This document shows positions 34,979-45,944 of a DNA stretch of 64,000 nucleotides, in pieces; the first letter of the stretch is position 1, and each line of letters begins with the position of its first letter. The notes beneath the pieces are model-generated. The model worked only from the letters and a program-made list of their open reading frames with translations, was not told the DNA's origin and did not search any database. The DNA is from Lapillicoccus jejuensis (GTDB lineage Bacteria > Actinomycetota > Actinomycetes > Actinomycetales > Dermatophilaceae). A program made the translations under genes and the position numbers. Where the stretch lies: the NCBI RefSeq assembly GCF_006715055.1, contig NZ_VFMN01000001.1, positions 930,001-994,000 of the forward strand, written 5' to 3'.

Positions 34979-35926
34979 ATGGCGCACGGGACCCACGACC
35001 ACGGCAACGACCCCCGCAACGACGACATCCTCATCTGGGTCAACGGCGAGCTGAAGCCGCGGGCGCAGGCGGTCGTCTCCGTCTTCGACTCCGGCTTCGT
35101 CCTCGGCGACGGCGTGTGGGAGGGGCTGCGGGTCCACCACGGGCACCCGGCCTTCCTCGAGACCCATCTGGACCGCCTCTGGCAGGGCGCGCAGGCGATC
35201 ATGATGGACCTGCGGACGACCCGGGAGGAGCTGACCCGCGCGCTCTACGAGACCCTCGCGGCCAACGACATGCACGACGGCGTGCACATCCGGCTCATGG
35301 TCACCCGCGGGGTGAAGTCGACGCCCTACCAGGACCCGCGGGTCACCGTCGGGCCGCCGACCGTCGTCATCATCGCCGAGCACAAGGAGCCGATGCCGAG
35401 CACGGTGACCGACGGAATCACGCTCTTCACGACGCACGTGCGGCGCGCGACCCCGGACACGCTCGACCCGAAGCTCAACGCGCACAGCAAGCTCAACGAC
35501 ATCCAGGCGTGCATCCAGGCCTACACCGCCGGGGCCGACGAGGCGCTCATGCTCGACCCGCAGGGCTTCGTCGCGACGTGCAACTCGACGCACTTCTTCA
35601 TCGTCACCCCGGACGGTGAGGTGTGGACGTCGGACGGGCGCTTCTGCCTCGGCGGGATCACTCGCGGCAACGTGCTCGACGTCTGCCGGAACAACGACAT
35701 CCCTTCCCGGGAGACGACCTTCAGCCTCACCGACGTCTACTCGGCGAGCGAGGCCTTCGTCACGGGGACCTTCGCCGGGGTGGTGCCGGTGCGCACGGTC
35801 GACGGTCGCACGATCGGCACCGGTGCGCGTGGCCCGGTCGTCGAGCGGCTGCAGCGGCTCTACGCCGAGCACGTCGAGGCCGACGTCGCGGGCCGCACCG
35901 TCCCGGCGGGGGTGGGGGCGTCGTGA
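34979..35926 (+). CDS. class IV aminotransferase (BCAT/DAAT-like)
   Basis: A 315-aa PLP enzyme. It has the class IV opening ILIWVNGELKPRAQAVVSVF followed by DSGFVLGDGVWEGLRV, and the region with the presumed PLP lysine, NAHSKLNDIQACIQAY. In the phosphate-binding segment GFVATCNSTHFFIV the usual E-x-x-x-x-N pattern of BCAT and DAAT is not conserved, so the substrate may differ from common branched-chain or D-amino acids. TAGGGT ends seven bases before ATG 34979 (leaderless). The stop overlaps the start of a sulfotransferase-like gene (GTGA), so the two proteins probably act on one pathway. Confidence 0.82.
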   Translation: MAHGTHDHGNDPRNDDILIWVNGELKPRAQAVVSVFDSGFVLGDGVWEGLRVHHGHPAFLETHLDRLWQGAQAIMMDLRTTREELTRALYETLAANDMHDGVHIRLMVTRGVKSTPYQDPRVTVGPPTVVIIAEHKEPMPSTVTDGITLFTTHVRRATPDTLDPKLNAHSKLNDIQACIQAYTAGADEALMLDPQGFVATCNSTHFFIVTPDGEVWTSDGRFCLGGITRGNVLDVCRNNDIPSRETTFSLTDVYSASEAFVTGTFAGVVPVRTVDGRTIGTGARGPVVERLQRLYAEHVEADVAGRTVPAGVGAS

Positions 35927-36651
35927 CCGTCCGGGTCGCCATGTGGAGCGGGCCTCGGAACATCTCGACGGCGATGATGCGGGCCTGGGAGAACCGGCCC
36001 GACACCATCGTCGTCGACGAGCCGTTCTACGCGGCGTACCTGGCCCGCACCGGGCTCGACCACCCGGCCCGCGACGAGGTGATCGCCTCCCAGCCGACCG
36101 ACGTCGGCGCGGTCGTGGGGGGCCTGCGCGCGCCGCTGCCGCCGGGTCGGACGGTGCACTACGCCAAGCACATGACCCACCACCTGGCCCCGGACCAGGA
36201 CCTGACCTGGGTGGGCGACTTCCGCAACGTGCTGCTGGTCCGCGACCCTTCGGAGGTCGTGTCGTCGTACGTGAGATCCCGGGAAGCCTGTGAGCCGGAG
36301 GACATCGGGCTGCTGCAGCAGGTGACGCTGCTCGACGTGCTCGAGGCCGTCGGCCAGGAGCCGCCGGTGCTCGACGCGGCCGACGTCCTGCGCGACCCGG
36401 AAGGTCACCTGCGGTGGCTGTGCGACTGGCTCGGGATCCCGTTCACCGACCGGATGCTCGCCTGGCCCGCGGGGCCGCGCGACTCCGACGGGGTCTGGGC
36501 CCCGCACTGGTACGACGCCGTGTGGGCCTCGACCGGCTTCGCGCCGTACCGGCCGCGCGAGGTCGACCTCGACCCGCACGACGCCGCCGTCGCTCGGGCG
36601 TGCCGGCCGGCGTACGAGCGGCTGCACGGGCGGCGGCTGCGCCTGACCTGA
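35923..36651 (+). CDS. sulfotransferase-like P-loop protein
   Basis: A 242-aa protein. RVAMWSGPRNISTAMMRAWE matches the PAPS 5'-phosphosulfate loop of sulfotransferases, and VLLVRDPSEVVSSYVRS matches the 3'-phosphate-binding RDP-x7-S motif. It would move sulfate from PAPS to an unknown acceptor. GTG 35923 overlaps the aminotransferase stop (GTGA), so translation is coupled. No PAPS-synthesis genes are in the window. The gene ends at a long palindrome shared in sequence with one 1.6 kb away. Alternatively the fold may be used as a kinase-like protein. Confidence 0.72.
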   Translation: MTVRVAMWSGPRNISTAMMRAWENRPDTIVVDEPFYAAYLARTGLDHPARDEVIASQPTDVGAVVGGLRAPLPPGRTVHYAKHMTHHLAPDQDLTWVGDFRNVLLVRDPSEVVSSYVRSREACEPEDIGLLQQVTLLDVLEAVGQEPPVLDAADVLRDPEGHLRWLCDWLGIPFTDRMLAWPAGPRDSDGVWAPHWYDAVWASTGFAPYRPREVDLDPHDAAVARACRPAYERLHGRRLRLT

Positions 36652-36662
36652 CGACCCCGGAC

Positions 36663-36735
36663 GTCCTCTTGCTCCGGATGTGCCCGAAACAGCTGCTGCA
36701 GGTGCGGATTCGGGCACATCCGGAGCAAGGAGTCG
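36663..36735. terminator. long palindrome copy 1 (21-bp perfect stem)
   Basis: CTTGCTCCGGATGTGCCCGAA (36668-36688, 21 bases in all) pairs perfectly with 36709-36729, and weaker pairing extends outward. It lies between the convergent sulfotransferase and AAA+ genes and ends just before the AAA+ stop. The arms share CTTGCTCCGGATGTGCCCG and GGAGCAAGGAGTCG with copy 2 at 38322-38401. Confidence 0.75.
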
Positions 36736-36739
36736 CCCG

Positions 36740-38275
36740 TCAGTGCGGCCGGGGAACCAGCGGGGAGTAGGCGAACCACCCGCCGCCGGGGCCGCCCTGG
36801 CCGGCGTCGGGACCCGGCCCACCGGGGCCGCCGTCCGGTCCCCCGGCGCCGAGCAGGCTGCGGGTGAGCGCCTGGCCGTCGGACATCAGCTCCGCGGCGG
36901 CCGCGACCAGGTGGCCGTCGCCCGGCTCCTCGCCGCGGGTCGCGGCGTGCAGGACGGCGCGGCGCACGAGCTCCTTGGCGAACGAGGCCGTCGTCCCCGC
37001 GGTGGTCGCGGCGACGCCCGCCATCGCCTCCTCGCCGAACATCCCGTGCGCGTAGAGACCCAGCAGCCGGCGTCGACCCTCCTCGTCGGGCAGCGGGATC
37101 TCGGCGGCGAGGTCGACCCGGCCGGGGCGCTGGCTGAGGGCGCGCTCGAGGTCGGCGACGCGGTTCGTGGTGAGGACGAAGGTGACGTCGGCGTCGCCGT
37201 CGAGGCCGTCGAGCGCGTCGAGGACCTCGAACAGCAGCGGCTGGGCGCCGTGCCCGAAGGAGCGGTCCTCCGCGACGAGGTCGACGTCCTCGAGGACGAC
37301 GAGCGCCGGCTGGTGCGCGCGGGCGATCCGGGTCGCGAACGACACGAGCCGCAGCGACATCCCCGCCAGCAGCACCGCCGTCGTCCCCGGGCTCGCCCCC
37401 AGCAGGTAGCGCACCGTGTGCGTCTTGCCGGTGCCGGGCGGCCCGTAGAGCAGGACGCCGCGCTTGAGGTGCTGGCCGTGGGCGAGCAGGACGTCGCGGT
37501 GCGCCGCGGCGCCGAGGACGTGCTCGTCGAGCCGCTGGAGAAGGCCCTCGGGCAGGACGACCTGGTCGGGCGTCAGCCGGGGCCGCTCGAGGAAGGTCAC
37601 GCCGGCCAGCTCGTTGCCGTAGGGGTCGCCGGAGAACGAGACGACCTGCCCGCCGAAGACGCTGTGCTCGTCCATGAGCGAGCGCAGCTCGGCGACGAAG
37701 GCCTCGGCCCGGTCGCGGCTCGTCGCGACGACCTCGACGGCCCCGGACGGCCGGCCGTACTGCGGCGCCGCCGACTGCTGGCGCACCGCCACCGGCGCGC
37801 CGTCGTGCTGCACCAGCCACAGCCCGAGCGACACGACGTGACGACGATCCTCCGGACCCGGCCCGGTGGCCCGGTCGACGAAGTCCGGCTGGGCGACGAG
37901 GCCCAGCCCGAACCCGCCCTGGTGCCGGGCCGCCTGGATCTGGTCGCCGAACGTCATGTGGTGGCGCTGCTGCCCGCCGCCGAAGCCGACCAGCCGGTGG
38001 CCGGGGTCCCGCTCCGCGATGACCGACATGGCCAGGTCGGCGTCGACCAGGCGGTACTCCGGCACGTCCTCGTGGACGACCGGCAGCTCGTCGGGCCGCT
38101 GCCCCAGGTGCGCCTCGAGCAGGTCGAGCAGCCGCTCGCCCGGACCGTCCGCCTCGTCGTCGGGCTCGTGGACGAGCTGGCGCACGAGGCGCTTGAGCGC
38201 CTGCCGCAGCTCCTCGTCCTGCCCGCTCGCACCGGTCACGTGCGCGTCGCCGTACGGCGTCTCCCCCGAGCCCAT
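36740..38275 (-). CDS. AAA+ ATPase of unknown role
   Basis: A 511-aa protein. The C-terminal half is an AAA+ module: GVLLYGPPGTGKTHTVRYLL (Walker A), ALVVLEDVDLVAEDR (Walker B), VTFVLTTNRVADLERALSQR (sensor 1 and arginine finger). The N-terminal 260 residues have no recognised domain and begin with an acidic region. Overall shape resembles BCS1/ClpX-like single-ring ATPases. The C-terminus is a Gly/Pro tail (GGPDGGPGGPGPDAGQGGP). TAGCGT ends six bases before ATG 38275 (leaderless). The gene is bracketed by two copies of a related palindrome. Confidence 0.75.
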   Translation of the reverse strand: MGSGETPYGDAHVTGASGQDEELRQALKRLVRQLVHEPDDEADGPGERLLDLLEAHLGQRPDELPVVHEDVPEYRLVDADLAMSVIAERDPGHRLVGFGGGQQRHHMTFGDQIQAARHQGGFGLGLVAQPDFVDRATGPGPEDRRHVVSLGLWLVQHDGAPVAVRQQSAAPQYGRPSGAVEVVATSRDRAEAFVAELRSLMDEHSVFGGQVVSFSGDPYGNELAGVTFLERPRLTPDQVVLPEGLLQRLDEHVLGAAAHRDVLLAHGQHLKRGVLLYGPPGTGKTHTVRYLLGASPGTTAVLLAGMSLRLVSFATRIARAHQPALVVLEDVDLVAEDRSFGHGAQPLLFEVLDALDGLDGDADVTFVLTTNRVADLERALSQRPGRVDLAAEIPLPDEEGRRRLLGLYAHGMFGEEAMAGVAATTAGTTASFAKELVRRAVLHAATRGEEPGDGHLVAAAAELMSDGQALTRSLLGAGGPDGGPGGPGPDAGQGGPGGGWFAYSPLVPRPH

Positions 38276-38321
38276 GCCGCGACGCTACCGCCCGGCAAGG
38301 CGCGGTGGACGAGGAGAGCCA

Positions 38322-38401
38322 GGACGACTTCTTGCTCCGGATGTGCCCGGATGTGCCGCTCCGGCGCCGGATCCAGGCACATCCGGAGCAAGGAGTCGTC
38401 C
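38322..38401. terminator. long palindrome copy 2 (26-bp stem)
   Basis: The 26-base arms 38322-38347 and 38376-38401 pair throughout, with one G-U pair; the core is CTTGCTCCGGATGTGCC. The loop contains a second partial copy of the left arm (GGATGTGCCGCTCCGG). It ends two bases before the stop of the methyltransferase gene on the minus strand. Strongly similar to copy 1 at 36663-36735. Confidence 0.8.
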
Positions 38402-38402
38402 C

Positions 38403-39935
38403 TCAGCCGGGGAGGAGGAGGCCGTCGGAGACGAGGTCGCGCAGGACGGGCAGGGCGGCCTCGACGGTCGCGTCGGTGTCGCGCTCGAGCAGCGCGGCGA
38501 TGGCGACCAGCGCCGCGCGGGCGGTCAGGTCGCCGTCGCAGACCGACAGCAGCCCGGCGGTCACCGTGTCGAGGCGGACGGTCCGGCGCAGGCCCCCGCC
38601 CTGCCGGACGAGGACGACCGTCGGGTCCTGCTCGCCGAACCGGGCGTGGCTCTCCTGGGTGACGTCCTCGGCCACCCGCCAGGCGGTGTCGAGCAGCCCC
38701 GCGTCACCGAGCTCGGCGAGCCGGGTCCGCGCCCGCAGACCGGCGTCGACGGTGCCCCCGAGGGTCCGGGCCACCGGGCCCGGCACCTCGACGAGGTCGT
38801 GCCACGGTGCCCGCTCGGTCGCCGGGCGCTGGACGGTGACGACGCCGAAGCCGATCCGCTCGACGTCGCGGGCGGCGAAGTCCTCCAGCCAGGCCGCGTA
38901 GAGCTCCTCGAAGCCGGCCACCCCCGGTCGGGCCCCACCGTCGCGGGCCCAGAGCTCGGCGTACTCGGCGGGGTCCTGCTCCTCGCGCTGGACCACCCAG
39001 GCGTCGAGCCCGGTCCCCTCCAGCCACTCCTGCCAGCGCTCGCGCCACGAGCCGCCGGGGCGGACCTCCCAGTTGCCGAGCAGCTGCGCGACCCCACCGG
39101 GCTCCAAGTGGGCCGCGACTCCGCGCACGAGCGCCTCGACGACGCCGTCGCCGACGAGCCCGCCGTCGCGGTACTCGTACAGCGGGACCCCGTCACGGCG
39201 TGGGGTGATGACGAACGGCGGGTTGCTCACGACGAGGTCGAAGCGCTCCCCCGCCACGGGGTCGAAGAGGCTGCCCTGGCGCAGCTCGAGGCGGTCGGCG
39301 CCGAGCCCGGCGAGGGCGGCGTTGAAGCGGGCGTAGCCCAGCGCCCGCGCGCTGAGGTCGGTGGCCACGACGTGCCCCGCGTGGGCGCCCAGGTGCAGCG
39401 ACTGGACCCCGCAGCCGGTGCCGAGGTCGAGGGCGCGGGCGGCGGGGCGCCGGATCGTCCACTGGGCGAGCGTCGTCGAGGCGCCGCCGATGCCGAGGAC
39501 GTGGTCGGGACGCAGCGGGGCGCCGGTCGACAGCTCGGACAGGTCGGAGGCGACCCACCACTCGTGCGCCTCGTCGCCGTACGGGCGCAGGTCGCACGTC
39601 GCGCGCACCTCGTCGCCGCTCGCCTCGGCCAGCCCCAGCGCCCGCAGGCCGTCGGTGCGGACGGAGGGCAGCGCCGCGTCGAGGGCAGCGCGCGTGGCCG
39701 GGTGGCCGAGGGCGAAGAGCCGCACGAGCGTCGCCGCCGGCTCGTCCGAGGCCCTGGTCGCCAGGTCGGCGGGCAGCGGCTGGTCGCGGTGCAGGGCGGC
39801 CGACGCGACCGGTCCCAGCAGGGCCGCCACCCCGTCGACGGTGTACGACGCCCCCTCGAGGTCGGCCCGCAGCGCGGCCACCAGGTCGGGCGCCTCCTGC
39901 GGGTCGACGGGCACACCGGACGACGGGACGGGCAT
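38403..39935 (-). CDS. class I SAM-dependent methyltransferase (HemK-like, NPPF motif)
   Basis: A 510-aa protein. The middle region is a Rossmann methyltransferase: ALDLGTGCGVQSLHLGAHAG (SAM site), VVATDLSARAL and FDLVVSNPPFVITP, the NPPF motif of enzymes that methylate amide or amino nitrogen. It is flanked by an N-terminal 130-residue helical domain and a C-terminal 190-residue domain, as in the large actinobacterial relatives annotated as methyltransferases of unknown target. TAGGGT ends seven bases before ATG 39935 (leaderless). It ends at palindrome copy 2. rRNA or protein may be the target. Confidence 0.8.
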   Translation of the reverse strand: MPVPSSGVPVDPQEAPDLVAALRADLEGASYTVDGVAALLGPVASAALHRDQPLPADLATRASDEPAATLVRLFALGHPATRAALDAALPSVRTDGLRALGLAEASGDEVRATCDLRPYGDEAHEWWVASDLSELSTGAPLRPDHVLGIGGASTTLAQWTIRRPAARALDLGTGCGVQSLHLGAHAGHVVATDLSARALGYARFNAALAGLGADRLELRQGSLFDPVAGERFDLVVSNPPFVITPRRDGVPLYEYRDGGLVGDGVVEALVRGVAAHLEPGGVAQLLGNWEVRPGGSWRERWQEWLEGTGLDAWVVQREEQDPAEYAELWARDGGARPGVAGFEELYAAWLEDFAARDVERIGFGVVTVQRPATERAPWHDLVEVPGPVARTLGGTVDAGLRARTRLAELGDAGLLDTAWRVAEDVTQESHARFGEQDPTVVLVRQGGGLRRTVRLDTVTAGLLSVCDGDLTARAALVAIAALLERDTDATVEAALPVLRDLVSDGLLLPG

Positions 39936-39956
39936 GGCGCCAACCCTACGCACGAC

Positions 39957-39992
39957 GGCGCCCGCGCCTCCCGGGTGGGAGGCGCGGGCGCC
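39957..39992. terminator. 16-bp perfect stem hairpin downstream of hppA
   Basis: GGCGCCCGCGCCTCCC and GGGAGGCGCGGGCGCC pair perfectly around GGGT. It lies 40 bases beyond the H+-pyrophosphatase stop on the minus strand and just upstream of the -10 of the methyltransferase gene, so it insulates the two. Confidence 0.75.
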
Positions 39993-40025
39993 GGGGTCGT
40001 GCGGGGGTCGTGCGGGGGTCGCGCG
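39993..40025. repeat. 11-bp tandem repeat, three units
   Basis: GGGGTCGTGCG occurs twice in a row, followed by GGGGTCGCGCG. It lies between the pyrophosphatase stop and the 16-bp stem terminator. The period of 11 matches the arrays at 4655-4698 and 55206-55260, although the sequences differ. Confidence 0.75.
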
Positions 40026-40031
40026 AGCGGG

Positions 40032-42506
<2,475 letters not shown>

Positions 42507-42638
42507 GCGAAACGTCCTCCTCGAGGTGCGAGACCACCTCGGGGGGCGCGTTGGCTCGGCCGAGTCGAGGTGTCAGGTCGCGGGTGACGTTACCTGTGCG
42601 TCACCACGCGGCCCCATCAAATCAGATGGTGACCGACA

Positions 42639-42977
42639 TCACTCGTCGGTGACGGCCTCGTCGACGGAGCGGTGGATCTCGAAGACCTTGTCGAGGCCGG
42701 TGATGGCGAAGACCTTGAGCACCCGGTCGTTGGCGCTGACCAGCGACATCGTGCCGCCGACGCCGCGGATGACCTTGAGGCGCCCGACGAGCACGCCGAG
42801 ACCGGTCGAGTCCATGAAGGTGACCCCGCCGAGGTCGACGACGAGGTGGTGGTGGCCCCGCTCGATCTCCGCGTCGAGACGCTCGCGCAGCGCGGGCACC
42901 GTGTAGACGTCGATCTCCCCCGCGACATGGACAACCGTCCGGGCGTCGCGCTGCGACGTCGTGATGTCGAGATCCAT
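42639..42977 (-). CDS. STAS-domain anti-anti-sigma factor
   Basis: A 112-aa single STAS domain. TVVHVAGEIDVYTVPALRER and VTFMDSTGLGVLVGRLK are the family blocks, and the serine in DSTGLG is the residue that a partner kinase would phosphorylate. Unphosphorylated antagonists free a sigma factor by binding its anti-sigma kinase. No partner kinase or sigma factor lies next to it, so its partner is elsewhere. It is upstream of hppA on the same strand with a 132-base gap, and diverges from the helicase gene. Confidence 0.9.
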   Translation of the reverse strand: MDLDITTSQRDARTVVHVAGEIDVYTVPALRERLDAEIERGHHHLVVDLGGVTFMDSTGLGVLVGRLKVIRGVGGTMSLVSANDRVLKVFAITGLDKVFEIHRSVDEAVTDE

Positions 42978-43072
42978 GGTGGTGGTGAGTCCTTCGCCCT
43001 TCGCGCACGCCCTACCCCGTGCGGCTCCCGGAACCCTACTCGGTGACGGTGGGGCGACGTACGGTGATCGCG

Positions 43073-45427
43073 ATGACCCGCCCCACCTCGTCCGTCCCCG
43101 GCGCAGGACCGTCCCGGTCCCCGCAGGAGCTGCTGACCCGTCTGGCGGGGGAGGGCGACCCCGACCGCATCACGCACGTACGACGCCGCCCGGCCCGCCC
43201 CGGGAGCACCGCCCCGCTGCCCGGGTGGGTGCACCCGGCGCTGGTCGGGGCCCTCGCGGGCGAGGGGGTCGACCGGCTGTGGACCCACCAGCTCGAGGCC
43301 GCGGAGGCCGCGCGCGGCGGGGAGCACGTCGTGCTGTCCACCGGCACCGCCTCGGGCAAGTCGCTGGGCTACCTGCTGCCCGCCCTCACCGAGGTGCTCG
43401 ACGGCACCACCGCCCCGACCGGACGGGGCGCGACGGCGCTCTACCTCGCCCCGACCAAGGCGCTGGCCCACGACCAGCTGTCCCGCATCGAGCGGTGGGC
43501 CCTGCCGGGGCTGCGAGCCGTCGCCGTCGACGGCGACACCCCGCCGGAGGAGCGGCGCTGGGTGCGCGACCACGGCGCGTACGTCCTGACCAACCCGGAC
43601 CTGCTGCACCACACGCTGCTGCCGGGCCACGAGCACTGGGCGTCCTTCCTGCGGGCGCTGCGCTACGTCGTCGTCGACGAGTGCCACGTCTACCGCGGGG
43701 TCTTCGGGGCGCACCTGGCCCACGTGCTGCGCCGCCTGCGCCGGGTCGCCGCCCGCTACCGCTCGAGCCCCACGTTCGTCCTCGCCTCGGCCACCGTGGC
43801 CGAGCCGGGCCGGCACGCGGGGCGGCTGGTCGGCTCGGCCGTGCGCGAGGTGACCGCGGACGGGTCGCCGCGGGGCGCGGCGACGTACGCCCTGTGGGAG
43901 CCGGGCGGTGGGCGCAGCGCCGTCGCCGAGGCGGCGGACCTGCTGGCCGGTCTCGTCGGCGAGGGGGTGCAGACGGTGGCCTTCGCCCGCTCCCTCGGCG
44001 GGGTCGAGGCCCTCGCGACGGCGGCGCGGGACCGGCTGCGCACCGCCGACCGCGACGGTTCCCCGCTCACCGACCGGGTCGCCGCGTACCGCGGGGGCTA
44101 CCTGCCCGAGGAGCGGCGCGAGATCGAGCAGGACCTGCGCAGCGGGCGGCTGCGCGGGCTGGCCGCGACGACCGCCCTCGAGCTGGGGGTCGACGTCAGC
44201 GGGCTCGACGCCGTCGTGCTCGCGGGCTGGCCGGGCACCCGCACCTCCTTCTGGCAGCAGACCGGCCGCGCCGGCCGCGGCGGCGAGGAGTCCCTCGCCG
44301 TCCTCGTCGCCGGCGACGACCCCCTCGACGCCTACCTCGTGCACCACCCGGAGGCGGTGCTCGACGCCCCGGTCGAGGCCGCCGTCGTCGACCCCGACAA
44401 CCCCTTCGTGCTCGGCCCCCACCTCGCCGCCGCCGCCCGCGAGCTGCCCGTGACCGAGGCGGACGAGAGCTGGTTCGGGCCGGCCACCCCGCGGGTCCTC
44501 GACGACCTCGTCGCCGACGGCACCCTGCGGCGGCGACCCACCGGCTGGTACCCCCCGCAGGTCGGTCCCGACGGCGCCGCGGTGTCGCTGCGCGGCACCG
44601 GCAGCCCCGTCCGCATCGTCGAGGCCCGCTCGGGACGGGTCATGGGGACCGTCGACCCGGTCCGGGCGCTCACCCTCGTGCACACGGGCGCGGTCTACCA
44701 GCACCGCGGGCGCACGTACGTCGTCACCGCGCTCGACCTCGACGACCTCGTCGCCCTCGTCGTGCCCGGGGACCCCGGCTGGACGACGCGCGCCCGGGTG
44801 GCCAGCGCCGTCGAGCTCGGCGACCGCCAGGACCGGCGCGAGCGCGGTCCGGTGACCTGGGGTGCGGGCCCCGTCGAGGTCCGGACCCGGGTCACCTCCT
44901 TCGTGCGGGTCCTGTCCACCGGCGAGGTGCTCGGGGAGCACCCGCTGGACCTGCCCGAGCGCCGGCTGCCGACCACGGCGGTGTGGTGGTCGTGCGACGA
45001 GGCGGAGCTGGACCGCCGCGGGGTGGCCGCGGCGCGGCTGCCCGGGACCGTCCACGCGGCCGAGCACCTCGCCACGGCCCTGCTGCCGCTCGTCGCCACC
45101 TGCGACCGCTGGGACGTCGGGGCGACGTCGGCGGCCCGCCACCCGGACACCGGGCGGCCCACCGTGCTCGTCCACGACGCGCAGCCCGGCGGGGCGGGCT
45201 TCGCCCGACGCGGGTTCGAGGCCGGCCCGGCCTGGCTGGGGGCTGCACGGGACGTCGTCGCGCGGTGCCTGTGCGAGCAGGGCTGCCCGTCCTGCGTGCA
45301 GTCCCCCTCCTGCGCCGGGGGGAACGACCCCCTGGACCGCCACGGGGCCCAGGTGCTCCTCGAGGTGACGGTCCGGGCCCTCGGCGACCCGGCACCGCTG
45401 CCTCGTCGCGACGTCGACCGGGTTTGA
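43073..45427 (+). CDS. DEAD/DEAH helicase with DUF1998 domain (MrfA-like)
   Basis: A 784-aa superfamily 2 helicase. It has LSTGTASGKSLGYLLPALTE (Walker A), VVVDECHVYRGVFGAHLAHV (DECH box), LASATVAEP (motif III) and QQTGRAGRGGEESLAVLV (motif VI). The C-terminal domain ends with four cysteines in CLCEQGCPSCVQSPSC, the metal site of MrfA/Hrq1-like DUF1998 helicases, which take part in DNA damage repair. TACGGT ends seven bases before ATG 43073 (leaderless). Its place beside the Tad genes matches the order known in mycobacteria (Rv3649 region). Confidence 0.93.
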   Translation: MTRPTSSVPGAGPSRSPQELLTRLAGEGDPDRITHVRRRPARPGSTAPLPGWVHPALVGALAGEGVDRLWTHQLEAAEAARGGEHVVLSTGTASGKSLGYLLPALTEVLDGTTAPTGRGATALYLAPTKALAHDQLSRIERWALPGLRAVAVDGDTPPEERRWVRDHGAYVLTNPDLLHHTLLPGHEHWASFLRALRYVVVDECHVYRGVFGAHLAHVLRRLRRVAARYRSSPTFVLASATVAEPGRHAGRLVGSAVREVTADGSPRGAATYALWEPGGGRSAVAEAADLLAGLVGEGVQTVAFARSLGGVEALATAARDRLRTADRDGSPLTDRVAAYRGGYLPEERREIEQDLRSGRLRGLAATTALELGVDVSGLDAVVLAGWPGTRTSFWQQTGRAGRGGEESLAVLVAGDDPLDAYLVHHPEAVLDAPVEAAVVDPDNPFVLGPHLAAAARELPVTEADESWFGPATPRVLDDLVADGTLRRRPTGWYPPQVGPDGAAVSLRGTGSPVRIVEARSGRVMGTVDPVRALTLVHTGAVYQHRGRTYVVTALDLDDLVALVVPGDPGWTTRARVASAVELGDRQDRRERGPVTWGAGPVEVRTRVTSFVRVLSTGEVLGEHPLDLPERRLPTTAVWWSCDEAELDRRGVAAARLPGTVHAAEHLATALLPLVATCDRWDVGATSAARHPDTGRPTVLVHDAQPGGAGFARRGFEAGPAWLGAARDVVARCLCEQGCPSCVQSPSCAGGNDPLDRHGAQVLLEVTVRALGDPAPLPRRDVDRV

Positions 45428-45560
45428 GGCACCCGCCCCGCGGGGCACCTTCCCCGCGGGCTCCGCGTCGGGCAGGGAGGACGACGGGTCCGGCAGGACC
45501 GTCCGACCGGGCGCCGACCTCTCGTCACCCGGGGGACGGCTCGACGAGAGAGGTGTCGCC

Positions 45561-45944
45561 ATGTTCGCCATCGGGGTCATCCTGTTCATCCTCGGCGTCG
45601 GCGGTGGGGTGCTGCTGGGCCTGCTCGTCTCGCAGTCCACGCAGAGCGTCGAGATCAGCGCCGCCGGCGTGTCGGTCGGCCTGCTCCCGGTGACCCTCGT
45701 CGTCGCGGGCGCCGCCGCCGTCGTCCTCGCGTGGCTCGGCACCCGGCTCGCCGGCGCCGGATTCCGACGCCGCCGCGCGCAGCGCCACGAGCTGCGCCGC
45801 AGCCGCGAGGAGGTCGAGCGACTGCGCTCGACCCAGCGCGACACGCCGACCACGGCCGGCCACGCCCCCACCGGCCACACCCCCACCGGCCACACCGCCG
45901 GGACGAGCGCCAGCGCGCCAACGGACGGCCGCGTCCGCCCCTGA
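45561..45944 (+). CDS. small membrane protein, 127 aa, LapA-like topology
   Basis: Two hydrophobic helices (residues 1-24, FAIGVILFILGVGGGVLLGL, and about 41-63) are followed by a basic coiled segment (RRRRAQRHELRRSREEVERL) and a low-complexity tail with repeated TGHTP units, encoded by a 15-base tandem repeat. The layout resembles LapA/DUF1049 proteins, but the match is weak. GAGAGG precedes ATG 45561. It is convergent with the TadG-like frame, which stays open on the opposite strand throughout this gene. Confidence 0.6.
   Translation: MFAIGVILFILGVGGGVLLGLLVSQSTQSVEISAAGVSVGLLPVTLVVAGAAAVVLAWLGTRLAGAGFRRRRAQRHELRRSREEVERLRSTQRDTPTTAGHAPTGHTPTGHTAGTSASAPTDGRVRP

Noticed and set aside
36663-38401. 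Insertion sequence around the AAA+ gene
   Set aside because: The repeats are inward palindromes next to stop codons, there is no transposase and no target-site duplication could be seen.
45435-45446. GCCCCGCGGGGC palindrome after the helicase gene as a terminator
   Set aside because: Only a 12-base self-complementary stretch with no loop; too weak in a GC-rich genome to call.
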